Positions 24,388 to 34,100 of a DNA stretch of 64,000 nucleotides are shown here, piece by piece. A program made the translations under genes and the position numbers. How positions within the stretch are numbered: position 1 is the stretch's first letter; every line of letters begins with the position of its first letter. This DNA comes from an uncultured Adlercreutzia sp. Its GTDB lineage: Bacteria > Actinomycetota > Coriobacteriia > Coriobacteriales > Eggerthellaceae. Below the pieces are notes generated by a model. It worked only from the letters and a program-made list of their open reading frames with translations. It was not told where the DNA came from and did not search any database. The DNA lies in the NCBI GenBank assembly GCA_910589165.1, contig CAJUSP010000008.1, forward strand, positions 53,795 through 117,794, read 5' to 3'.

Positions 24388-25290
24388 TTAGTCAAGAACG
24401 CCCACCTCGCGCATGGTGGCGGCCAGGCGCTTCGACTGCTCGGGCGTGGCGTCCACCAGCGGCAGGCGCACGCCGCCCACGGGGAAGCCCGCAAGCGCGA
24501 GGGCCTCTTTCACGAGGATGGGGTTCGAGGTTTCGAACAGCCCGGTCATCAGCGGCAGCAGCGCCGCGTTGGCCTCCTCGGCTGCGTCCCACTCGCCGCG
24601 GGCGGCCATGTCAACGATGGCCTTCATGCGGTCGGGGGCCACGTTGCCGATGGTGGAGATGACGCCCACGCCGCCCAGGCGCATGATGTCGAGGGTAGCG
24701 GAGTCGTCGCCGGAATACACGTCGAAGCCGTCGGGGGCGTTGTCGATGATGAACTTGATCTGCTCCATGTTGCCCGAGGCCTCCTTGATGGCGACGATGT
24801 TGTCGCAGTTGTGGGCCAGGCGCAGGGTGGTTTCGGCATCCATGTTGATGGAGCAGCGGCCGGGGATGTTGTACAGGATGATGGGAATGTCCGTGGAGTC
24901 GGCGATGGTCTTGAAGTGGCGGTACAGGCCCTCCTGCGGGGGCTTGTTGTAGTAGGGAGCCACGCACATGAAGCCGTCGACCCCGAGCTTGGCGGCGTCC
25001 TGGGCGAAGTACACCGTATCCGCCGTGCAGTTGTCACCCACGTTCGCGATGACAGGCACCCGCCCGTTCACGGCCTTCACCACGGCGCGGAACAGCTCGA
25101 GCTTCTGCGGGTAGAACACCGTAGGGCTCTCGCCGGTGGTGCCGCAGACGATGATGGCGTCGCTGCCGCCGCGCACGAGGCGGTCGGCCAGCTGCTGGGC
25201 GCGGTCGAGATCGAGTTCGAGATCCTGGTTGAAGGGGGTGACCATGGCCGGAATCATGCGGCCGAAGCGGGGATCGCGCTTGAACTCCAT
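24388..25290 (-). CDS. dapA: 4-hydroxy-tetrahydrodipicolinate synthase
   Basis: Class I aldolase-type enzyme (300 residues) condensing pyruvate with aspartate semialdehyde, the first committed step to diaminopimelate and lysine. GTTGESPT (residues 50-57), Tyr140 in LYNIPGR and the Schiff-base Lys169 in VAIKEASG are in place. The start is ATG 25290 with AAGGAG eight bases upstream, and a 7-bp hairpin (GGGCGCG/CGCGCCC) lies in the leader. Its usual partner dapB is more than 17 kb upstream on the same strand, beyond three giant surface-protein genes. Confidence 0.97.
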   Translation of the reverse strand: MEFKRDPRFGRMIPAMVTPFNQDLELDLDRAQQLADRLVRGGSDAIIVCGTTGESPTVFYPQKLELFRAVVKAVNGRVPVIANVGDNCTADTVYFAQDAAKLGVDGFMCVAPYYNKPPQEGLYRHFKTIADSTDIPIILYNIPGRCSINMDAETTLRLAHNCDNIVAIKEASGNMEQIKFIIDNAPDGFDVYSGDDSATLDIMRLGGVGVISTIGNVAPDRMKAIVDMAARGEWDAAEEANAALLPLMTGLFETSNPILVKEALALAGFPVGGVRLPLVDATPEQSKRLAATMREVGVLD

Positions 25291-25436
25291 GGAAGTGTCT
25301 CCTTAAACATACCTGGTCGGGCGCGTGCGCGCCCACATGCTCCGCTATTATGCCACTGATGTTCGCCCGAGAAAACAGCACGCCCCATAAGTACGCCAAA
25401 CCCACAAGCCAACGGCGAGTTGCCATCCCGCCCACA

Positions 25437-25468
25437 AACAAAGGGAGCGCCCCTCTCGGGACGCTCCC
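25437..25468 (-). terminator. terminator after the surface-protein array
   Basis: On the minus strand GGGAGCG-T-CCC and GGG-G-CGCTCCC pair (10 bp with one mismatch, GAGA loop) and are followed by TTTGTTTG. It ends the array, just past the stop of the last surface-protein gene at 25493. Confidence 0.7.
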
Positions 25469-25492
25469 CTGCTGTTGCGTGTTTGCGCTCCC

Positions 25493-28400
25493 CTACCAGC
25501 GGCGGGTGGCGCGTCTGCGCTCGGCGCGATTGCGGCGCAGGGCCACGATCAGCAACGCGAACGCTCCAGCCGCCATGACGGCGAGGCTCGCCAGCGCCGT
25601 GCCATTCTCGTCGCCGGTCTTGGCGAGCTTGGTCTTCGAGGCGATGGTCTTCTTGCCGTCGCCCTTGCCCGACCCGTCGCCGGCTCCGGAGCCGTCTCCA
25701 TCGGCGGCAGCCAGCACGCCGCCCTTGGCGTCGGTGCCGGCCGGGTAGGCCGCCTCCGCGTTGGAGACTCCGGCCCCCTGGTTCTCACGGAAGAAGGCAT
25801 CCCATCCCCTATCCGGCGTGAAGGGCGCGCCGGGAGTCGGACGTGAGGCCGAATCGCCGACCACACCGCTCGGGTCGGCCTCGGAGGGCTTCGTGCCGTA
25901 GGCGGTTGCCGTGTTTCCGATGTCCGCGCCGATGGCATCCTCGGTCACAAGTGCGTCGAAGACGAGCACCGCCGAGCGCTCGCCGGCAAGGTCACCTGCC
26001 TCCACGGCGAGGATGCGGGTGGACGGGTCGTAGGCCTCGTCGGGCACCTCGCGCTCCACGCCGTCGGGCCCGGTCACGCGAATGGTGCCGGCCACCGGTT
26101 CCATACCCTTGGGCAACTCGTCTACGAACACGGCGCCGTACCACATGGAATGGGGCTTGGCGTTCGCCAGCGTCACCGTGTAGCGGATAACATCGCCCAC
26201 GTGGGTCTCTTCTTCCTCGCGGCTCGTGTTCGCTGCCATCTTCGTTACGGTGATGTCGGCCTCAGGGCCTCCCACCACTGGGTCCTTCGGCAGCACCGGC
26301 AGCGCGCCGGGATCGGTGGAAGGCGGCGTGACGATGAGCTCCTCGTCGCCGTCACCGTCCGTCGGCACGTAAGGCGTACCGGGTTCAGGCTTGTCATAGG
26401 GTTCCTCGCCGCCGTCCGGTCCATTAGGATGCGTCTTGTCGTACTCGCCGGAAGGCGTGCCGCCCTGGGTGCTTCCCCCGATCGGGAAGTCGTCGGGACG
26501 CCCGGAGCCGCCGGGGTTGGAGGGGTCGTCCGGGTCTTCGCCGTTCCCATCGTCCCCGTCCCCGCCATCAGGCGGTCGCGTGTCCTTGGTGGAGGTGATC
26601 TCCACCTCGAAGGTGAGCTCGGCGCTCTCGCCGCCGTAAAGATCGCCGATGTTCACGGCCACGGTGCCCGTCTTCGGGTCATAGGCAGAATCGGGCACCT
26701 CGTGCACGTTGCCCTCGGCGTCGGTGAGCTTGATGGTACCGCCCTTGAGCTCGGCGCCCTTGGGCAGTGTCACCTTGATGACGCCGTCGACGAGCTTGGA
26801 ATCCGGCGCGTTGTTGGTGCTCGTGGCCGTCACCTTCAGCGTATCGCCCACCAGCACGCGGTCGGGCTCGTGGGTGACCTCAGTACCGATAAGCTCGGTC
26901 TTCACCTCCGTGGAGATGTCGGCCGCCGTCGGATCCTTCGGGAGTACCTCAGTTTTGCTGCCCTTGTCGGGGTCGACGGGATCGGTCGGGTTGTCTGGGT
27001 TCGTGCCGCCGTCGCCCACGAACACGATGTCCTCGCCGGGCTTGAGGGGCTGCGGGTTGGTCACTTCCTCGCCGGGCTGCGTTTCGGGCTTGCCGAAGCC
27101 GCCGCCGCCCTCGGGTACCGTCTCGATGGTGGGAACCTTCCCGTTCTCGGGTCGGTCGCCCGTGCCCTCGGCCACGGTGGCCTGGAAGCGCACCGAGGTG
27201 GACTGGCCGCCGTAGACGTTGCCGATGAGCTTTGAGAGCGTCTGGGCCGAGAACGTGTAGTCCGAGGACTTCACGTCGCTCCAGGGCAGCGAGGCCCAGT
27301 CGAAATCGCGGTAGAACTCCGTCGTGCCGAGGGAGTACTGCCGAGAATGGGTCGGGTAGTTCGCCGCGAGCTCCACGCTGCTGGGGTCGAACACGAGGTT
27401 CTGGCCGATGGCGTCCTTGAGCTCGGCCGCCTGCCAGGAGGAGCCGTCCGTGAGGTTCAGGCCCGTGACCGTGTACTCCATCACGTCGCCGGGGCGCGGG
27501 GGCAGGCTCGCCCGGTCGCTCGTCGCCTGGGCCGCCGGCACCGCCGCGAGGGGCGCCGCAACCGGCAGGACCGCCTCGGCGATGCGCGCCACCGCCGGGG
27601 CTCCGGCCTCGGCGAGCGCCGTCAGGTTGCGGGAGGTCAGGCGGATCTGCACTTTGGGCCGCAACGCCGGGTCCGGCGTCACGTTCACCGTGAGAATGTA
27701 GGTGATACCGGTGTAGAGCGCGTTGGCCTTCTGGGTCACCGTGATGACCGAAGTGCCGCAGCTGTTCACCTGCAGCTTCAGCTTGCCGTCCGCATCAAGC
27801 CCGATGTCGCCGTCCTCGCCGCGGACGATGTCGGCCACGGCGCTGTTGGAAACGCTGAACTCCGGCTTCACCGAGGAGGTCGACTTCACGGCCACGCTGA
27901 AGAAGTCGGCCACCTCCTCGTCCACGCTGTGGAACTTGCTGTAGTCGACGCTGATGGTCTTGCGGATGACCGTGGTCTTGTTGGCCGGCGCGCTCGGGTC
28001 GGTCGGCTTGTTCGGATCCACGTAGTCCGGGTCGCCGGGCTGCGGCTTCGGGTTCGGCGTGTCCTCGATGACCACCTTGTCCTTGTCGGCGTCGTCCGGC
28101 TTCACCTCGCCCTTGGGCGGCACCGGCACGATGAACGTGTCGTCCTCCCCAGCGTTGTCGGGGTTCTTGTCAACACCCTCGATGTAGTTCTTGTCGGGAA
28201 TGTACTCGATGTTCACCTTGTGCTCGCCACCGTTGCCGGCCAGCTCCAGAAGATCCAGCAGACCGTCGCGGTTCGTCGGGTCCAGGTAGTAGGTGACCAC
28301 GGTGGCGTTGCGCTTCTCGGTGCCGCCGGTGGTCGTGGGGGCATCTACCTGTTGCTGCGCGATGGTCGACCACTTCGACGCCTGGAACGCGGCCTCGGTC

Positions 28401-31153
28401 AGCGGGATGGGGTCGCCCACGTTCTTCCCGTCGATTTTCACCTGGAAGCTGCCTGTAGGCGCTGCGCAGGTGGTCGCCGTGGTGTTGGCACCGCGGATGT
28501 CGAAGGTGAGCTTCAGGCGGTTGCCCGCCTCGCCGGCGTCCACCTGGTCCTGGGTGATCTGGCTCCAGGCGCCGGTGGCCTCGTTGAGGTAGCCCCACTC
28601 CACACCCTCGAGATCGAGAACAGCAGGGACCGGCGTGATCTCGGCCCAGCCGGTGATGCGGTGACCCCAGTAGCTGTTACCGAAGTCACCGGTCGCATAC
28701 TGGCTCGACACGAACTGCACGCGGAAAATGCCAGTATCGGCGGGCATCGTGTTGTCCGAGACCGAGTCCCCGACGGGATTGCCGTCTACGGCATCGTATT
28801 GTTGGTACGTGACCGACACCTTCGTGGGGTCGTTGAGCGTCTTGCCCACGGCCTCGAACTGCGTGGTGTCAATGGGGTTCTTCGCAATGTCGAAGGGCGC
28901 GAGCGTCTTGCCGTCGTACTCCTTCTTCAGGCTGTGGAAGTAGTCCTTCGTCTCCTCGGGAAGCTTCTCGACGTCGATGTCGATGTAGCGCTTCAGGGTA
29001 GAGCCGCTGGAACCGCCCACTTCTTCCACATAGAGGGGCTCGATGTTTTTCTCCACGCCGTTGGCGTCCAAATACGACATGGTGACGGTCACGTTCTTGC
29101 CCGTAGCCGAGGACGGCACCCACACGTAGGCCTTGCCCTTGTCCAGATAGGTGGGCGCGCCGTAGTCGTAGACCTTGTTGTCGATCTTCAGCTCCCACTT
29201 GGTGACAGTTACCTTGTCGGGCACCTTGCCGTCGGCCTTCACATCCTCGCTGAGGTTGATCTCGAGCATCTGCACCTTGTCACCGTCGGGCAGCTTCTTG
29301 CCCGTGTAGCCAGCATCAGAAACCGGGTCTCCCTCGGCCACACGCACGACGTCATCCCAAGTAGTGACACCCAGCGTGTTGTACGCCGTGCCACCGAGGC
29401 CCTGGAAGAGCACCTTGCCGTTATAGGCAGAAGAAGTTCCCTTCTGAACGTACACCGAACCACCAGTCACAATGGTGTAACCAAGCCGGGCGCCGATACC
29501 GAACATATAGGGATTGGTGTTTCCGGGTGTTTGCGATTCAGAAACTACTGTACCGCCAGTAATGCGGATGATGTGCCCACGGTTTGTGTTGGGACCGTGC
29601 CCGCAGCTCTGTCCGATGGCGTTACCATGGATGCCTGATTTCGCGTAGACATAGCCGCCGTTAATGGTGATGTCGCCAGCCACGGTATGCGAGCTGACCG
29701 TGGTGCCCGTCTGCACATTGCTGTTAGCGAGGTCGTCGGTGCCGTTCGCGCTGTAGGTGTACGGAGCCTTCGACACCGCCCAAAAGCTATAGCCCGAAGA
29801 AAGAGCATAGGAGTTGATGGACGTCGGCACACCGATGGCATCGGCTTTGAACGTTGACCCATTATGGCCGGCCGTATGGTATCCAAATCCTGCGCCAATG
29901 GCAGTCCCGCAGCCAGCTCCATAGGCTTTGATATCACCACCGTTGATAGTGATGACCGTACCCGACCCATTACCGCCGCCACCAATAGCTGAACCGTTGA
30001 ACACGTAGTCGTTCAAAGACATTTTTGCCGTAATATCGCCACCATTGATAATGAGCGTACCGGCGTTCTCGGAAGGGCCAGAACCGATGCCCGCTGAATG
30101 CAGACCTCCCTGCGCCACCAACACGCCGGGCTTAGACGGAGACATCTTCCCTATCGCATCGCCAGCCTTCAAGACGGTGCCACCGAGAAGCGTTTGGTCG
30201 GATCCGATCAAGCCGTTTACGGGTGTAACTATATCCTCGAGGTTGAACTTGGAACCGCCCGCCTTGACGTTGGCGATGGAGTCGTCGATCACGAGCACCG
30301 ACCCCCAACCGCAGCGGATACCAGGCCAACCGGTGCTTGCCGTAGTATCTGTGCGGGTGAACAGGAGATTGTTGGTCGTGCCGTCGGCGATGGTCAGGTA
30401 GAGCATCGTCTTGTTGCGGATCTGGTCGGCATGGGTCGCCTTCACCTTCGATCCTTCGGGCTTGCCGTCGTTCTCGGCGATGTCGTACACGTTGGTGATC
30501 ATGTTGATGGGCGAGCGAACCGTCGTGGAGATGTTGACGCCGGCCAGGGTAAGGTCAGCCTTCACGCCCTGATCGATGTCGATAGTCTGGGCCGTGGAGG
30601 CCTTGCCGTCGGCCATCTTCACCGTCAGAGGCTTACTGGACTGGATGTGGAGGATCGCTCCGTCATGGTAGTAGTCCCCCGAGCCGGACTCCGTGCCGGC
30701 GGTGCCGCCCTGCACCTGGAAGTCGCCGACGACCGTCCAGCCATCGGCCTGAGGCGCGGGGGCCGCTGCAGCAAGGGCCGCCGCCGGATTGGCAACGGCC
30801 TCGTAGGAGGCCACCGTACTTGCTACATGGGCCACGACGGCGTGGACGGTGTTGGTTTTCTCCTCGGCTTTTCCGTCCTCAACCGAATCATCGGCAGCAG
30901 GCGCGGCGTCGGCGTCCACAGCCTCGCCGGCTTCCTCCTCGGAAGCAGGAGCATCCACGCTCGCCCCCTCCCCTACCTCGGTGTCGAAGTCGGTGGACGA
31001 TCCAGCGGTGCCCTCGGCGGCTTCGGCGGCCGGGGCATCGTTCGGTTCGTCGGCCCAGGCGGTAAGGCCCGTGGTGGGCAGCATGAGCCCGCAGGCGAGA
31101 ACAGCGGCGAGGGCGCCGTTGAAGATCCTGCGCTTGATTCCTTGGGTTCTCAT
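25493..31153 (-). CDS. giant LAKTG-anchored surface protein 1 (1886 residues), DUF11-type repeats
   Basis: Cell-wall-anchored protein. The signal peptide ends at AWA-DE (residue 34), followed by an acidic Ala/Glu/Asp linker and the motif VHAVVAHVASTVA shared by all three paralogues. From about residue 130 to 620 are Gly-rich repeats (IRCGWGSVLVIDDS, GAGIGSG-type turns, TINGGYVYAKSGIHG) that look like a right-handed beta-solenoid. After KRYIDIDVEKL near 720 come mixed beta domains. Three DUF11-like modules start near residues 1224 (RPGDVMEYTVTGLNL), 1433 (VGDTLKVTATS) and 1651 (HVGDVIRYTVTL). The C-terminus has sorting signal LAKTG at 1843, a hydrophobic span and an Arg-rich tail. Ligand unknown. 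It lies 37 bases downstream of paralogue 2. Confidence 0.88.
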   Translation of the reverse strand: MRTQGIKRRIFNGALAAVLACGLMLPTTGLTAWADEPNDAPAAEAAEGTAGSSTDFDTEVGEGASVDAPASEEEAGEAVDADAAPAADDSVEDGKAEEKTNTVHAVVAHVASTVASYEAVANPAAALAAAAPAPQADGWTVVGDFQVQGGTAGTESGSGDYYHDGAILHIQSSKPLTVKMADGKASTAQTIDIDQGVKADLTLAGVNISTTVRSPINMITNVYDIAENDGKPEGSKVKATHADQIRNKTMLYLTIADGTTNNLLFTRTDTTASTGWPGIRCGWGSVLVIDDSIANVKAGGSKFNLEDIVTPVNGLIGSDQTLLGGTVLKAGDAIGKMSPSKPGVLVAQGGLHSAGIGSGPSENAGTLIINGGDITAKMSLNDYVFNGSAIGGGGNGSGTVITINGGDIKAYGAGCGTAIGAGFGYHTAGHNGSTFKADAIGVPTSINSYALSSGYSFWAVSKAPYTYSANGTDDLANSNVQTGTTVSSHTVAGDITINGGYVYAKSGIHGNAIGQSCGHGPNTNRGHIIRITGGTVVSESQTPGNTNPYMFGIGARLGYTIVTGGSVYVQKGTSSAYNGKVLFQGLGGTAYNTLGVTTWDDVVRVAEGDPVSDAGYTGKKLPDGDKVQMLEINLSEDVKADGKVPDKVTVTKWELKIDNKVYDYGAPTYLDKGKAYVWVPSSATGKNVTVTMSYLDANGVEKNIEPLYVEEVGGSSGSTLKRYIDIDVEKLPEETKDYFHSLKKEYDGKTLAPFDIAKNPIDTTQFEAVGKTLNDPTKVSVTYQQYDAVDGNPVGDSVSDNTMPADTGIFRVQFVSSQYATGDFGNSYWGHRITGWAEITPVPAVLDLEGVEWGYLNEATGAWSQITQDQVDAGEAGNRLKLTFDIRGANTTATTCAAPTGSFQVKIDGKNVGDPIPLTEAAFQASKWSTIAQQQVDAPTTTGGTEKRNATVVTYYLDPTNRDGLLDLLELAGNGGEHKVNIEYIPDKNYIEGVDKNPDNAGEDDTFIVPVPPKGEVKPDDADKDKVVIEDTPNPKPQPGDPDYVDPNKPTDPSAPANKTTVIRKTISVDYSKFHSVDEEVADFFSVAVKSTSSVKPEFSVSNSAVADIVRGEDGDIGLDADGKLKLQVNSCGTSVITVTQKANALYTGITYILTVNVTPDPALRPKVQIRLTSRNLTALAEAGAPAVARIAEAVLPVAAPLAAVPAAQATSDRASLPPRPGDVMEYTVTGLNLTDGSSWQAAELKDAIGQNLVFDPSSVELAANYPTHSRQYSLGTTEFYRDFDWASLPWSDVKSSDYTFSAQTLSKLIGNVYGGQSTSVRFQATVAEGTGDRPENGKVPTIETVPEGGGGFGKPETQPGEEVTNPQPLKPGEDIVFVGDGGTNPDNPTDPVDPDKGSKTEVLPKDPTAADISTEVKTELIGTEVTHEPDRVLVGDTLKVTATSTNNAPDSKLVDGVIKVTLPKGAELKGGTIKLTDAEGNVHEVPDSAYDPKTGTVAVNIGDLYGGESAELTFEVEITSTKDTRPPDGGDGDDGNGEDPDDPSNPGGSGRPDDFPIGGSTQGGTPSGEYDKTHPNGPDGGEEPYDKPEPGTPYVPTDGDGDEELIVTPPSTDPGALPVLPKDPVVGGPEADITVTKMAANTSREEEETHVGDVIRYTVTLANAKPHSMWYGAVFVDELPKGMEPVAGTIRVTGPDGVEREVPDEAYDPSTRILAVEAGDLAGERSAVLVFDALVTEDAIGADIGNTATAYGTKPSEADPSGVVGDSASRPTPGAPFTPDRGWDAFFRENQGAGVSNAEAAYPAGTDAKGGVLAAADGDGSGAGDGSGKGDGKKTIASKTKLAKTGDENGTALASLAVMAAGAFALLIVALRRNRAERRRATRRW
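25605..25756 (-). repeat. 152-base block identical to 31300-31451
   Basis: By direct reading this stretch, coding for the segment just before and including the LAKTG sorting signal of surface protein 1, is identical base for base to 31300-31451 in surface protein 2. Flanking sequence diverges at once on the 3' side (coordinate start) and a few bases beyond the other end. This indicates recent gene conversion or duplication. Confidence 0.9.
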
Positions 31154-31190
31154 GGTTGGCTCTTCTTTCTATGGTTCAATGCCAGCGCAT

Positions 31191-34100
31191 CTAACGGGCG
31201 CGGTACGGACGAGAGTCGCGGCGGCTGCGGCGCGCGGACACGACGAGCACGACGAGGGCCGCGACGCCGGCAAGGGCGAGGCTCGCCACAGCCGTGGCGT
31301 TCTCGTCGCCGGTCTTGGCGAGCTTGGTCTTCGAGGCGATGGTCTTCTTGCCGTCGCCCTTGCCCGACCCGTCGCCGGCTCCGGAGCCGTCTCCATCGGC
31401 GGCAGCCAGCACGCCGCCCTTGGCGTCGGTGCCGGCCGGGTAGGCCGCCTCGGCGTTGGAGACGCCCTTGCCGCGGTTGCCCGCCAGGAAGGAGTCCAGG
31501 CCGCCGTCGGGGTTGAACAGGCCGCCGGCCGCCGGGCGGTTGGCACCGCCGGTCACCGCGCCGGGGTCGGCCTCGGAGGGCTTCGTGCCGTAGGCGGTGG
31601 CCGTGTTGCCGATGTCGGCGCCGATGGCGTCCTCCGTCACGAGCGCGTCGAAAACGAGCGTCGCGTGGGTGCCTCCGGCCACATCGCCGGCGCGCACGGC
31701 CAGCGTGCGGGTGGCGGCGTCATAGGCCTCGTCGGCCACCTCGTGCTCCACGCCGTCGGGCCCGTTCACGCGGATGGTGCCCGCCACAGGCTCCATGCCC
31801 TTGGGCACCACGTCCACGAACACAGCGTCGTACCACATGGAGTGCAGCCTCGAGTTCGACAGCGTCACCGTGTAGCGGACGATGTCGCCCACATGGGTCT
31901 CCTCTTCCTCGCGGCTCGTGTTGTCGGCCGTCTTCACCACCTTGATGTCCGCGTCGGGCCCCTCGACCACCGGGTCCTTCGGCAGCACCGGCAGCGCGCC
32001 GGGGTCGGTGGAAGGCGGTGTGACGATGAGCTCCTCGCCGTCGCCCTCCGTCGGCTCATGGGGCGTGCCGGGCTTGGGCTTGTCGTAGGGCTCCTCGCCG
32101 CCATCCGGCCCGTCAGGATGAGTCTTGTCGTACTCGCCAGAAGGCGTGCCGCCCTGGGTGGAGCCGCCGATCGGGAAGTCGTCGGGGCGCGACGGGTCGT
32201 AGCCGCCCTCCGGCGCATCCGGGTCCTCGCCGTCCGGCGGGCGCGTGTCCTTCGTGGACGTCACCTCCACTTCGAAGGTGAGCTCGGCGCTCTCGCCGCC
32301 GTACAGGTCGCCGGCGTTCACGGCCACGGTGCCCGTCTTCGGGTCGTAGGCGGAGTCGGGAACGTCGTAGGTGTTGCCCTCGGCGTCGGTGAGCTTGATG
32401 GTGCCGGGCTTGAGCTCGGCCCCCTTGGGCAGCGTCACCTTGATGACGGCGTCGACCAGCTTTGAGTCCGGCTTGGTGTTCGTCGAGGTGGCGGTCACCT
32501 TCAGGGTGTCGCCCACCACGACACGATCGGGCTCGTGGGTCGTCTCGGTGCCGATCAGGTCCACCTTGACGCTGGTCTCGATATCGCCCGCCGCCGGATC
32601 CTTCGGCAGCACCTCGGTCTTCCCGTCCTTGCCGGGGTCGATGGGATCAGTCGGGTCATCCGGGTTCGTGCCGTCCTCGCCCACGAACACGATGTCCTCG
32701 CCGGGCGTAAGGGGCTTCGGATTGGTCACCTCCTCGCCAGGCTGCGTTTCGGGCTTGCCGAAGCCGCCCTCGCCGGAGGGCGTCGTGTTGATGGTCGGCG
32801 TCTTGCCGTCCTCGGGGCGATCGCCCGTGCCGTCGGCCACGGTGGCCTGGAAGCGCACGGAAGTGGACTGGCCGCCGTAGACGTTGCCGATGAGCTTGGA
32901 GAGCGTCTGAGCGCTGAACGTGTAGTCCTTGCCCGCCACATCGACCCAGTCGAGCCCGTCCCAGTTGAAGCCCTGGTAGAAGGCAGAGGTGCCGAGCGAG
33001 TACTGGTTCGAGTGGGTCGGGTAGTTGGCCGCGAGCTCCACGCTTTCCGGATCGAACACGAGGTTCTGGCCGATGGCGTCCTTGAGCTCGGCCGCCTGCC
33101 AGGAGGAGCCATCCGTGAGGTTCAGGCCCGTGACGGTGTACTCCATCACGTCGCCGGGCCGCGGGGGCATGCTCGCCCGGTCGGCCGTGGCGCGCACCGC
33201 AGCGGCGGGCTCGGCCATCGCCGGCAGCACAGCCGCCAAGGCGCTCGCCACCGCCGGCGCCCCCGCCTCGGCCAAGGCCGTCAGGTTGCGGGAGGTCATA
33301 CGGATCTGCACCTTGGGCCGAAGCGCCGGATCCGGCGATACATTCACCGTGAGGATGTAAGTGATGCCGGTGTAGAGGGCATTCGCATCCTGTTTCACCG
33401 TGATGACCGAGGTGCCGCAGCTGTTCACCTGCACCTTGAGCTTGCCGTCCTCAATGCCGAGCACGTCGGCCACGGCCGGGTTCGACACCGACGGCTGGTG
33501 GGCCATGGAGGTGGACGACTTCAGCGCCATGCTGAAGAAGTCAGCGATCTCCTCGTCGTTCTTATGGAAGCTGCCGTAGCTCGTGTTGATGGTCTTGCGG
33601 ATGACCGTCTCCTGGCTCGTGGTGGCACCGGGGTTGGACGGATCCACGTAATCCGGGTCGCCGGGCTGCGGGGTCGGGTTCTTGGTGTCCTCCACCGTCA
33701 GCTCGTCGTCGCCCAAATCGCCCTTGTCCAGCTCCACATCGCCAGTGGGTTTCACCGGCACGATGTAGGTGGGCTGGGAAGCCTCGGTCTTCTCCTCGTC
33801 CGGAGACTCCTCGGTGCCTTCCACGTAGTTCTTGTCGGGGATGTACTTCACGGTCACCTTGTGCTCGCGGTTCTGGCCGCCCGTGGTGAGGACGTCCAGT
33901 TCCCCGTCGAGGTTCGTCGGGTCCAGGTAGTAGACGACATGGGTGGTCTCGCGGCCCTCCTCGCCGGACACGATGGCGAACTCGGAGCCGGCCGAAGCCT
34001 CCACCGCCTCCTCGGTGAGCGCAATGGGCTTGCCCACCGGTTGATCGTCGATGAACACCTGGAACTCGCCCGTCGGCGCCTTGCACGTAGTGGCCGTGCC

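Noticed and set aside
29430..30600. Gly-rich repeats in surface protein 1 as a CRISPR or tandem DNA repeat
   Set aside because: Repetition exists at protein level (GIGSG, INGG turns) but the DNA units are not regular or identical.
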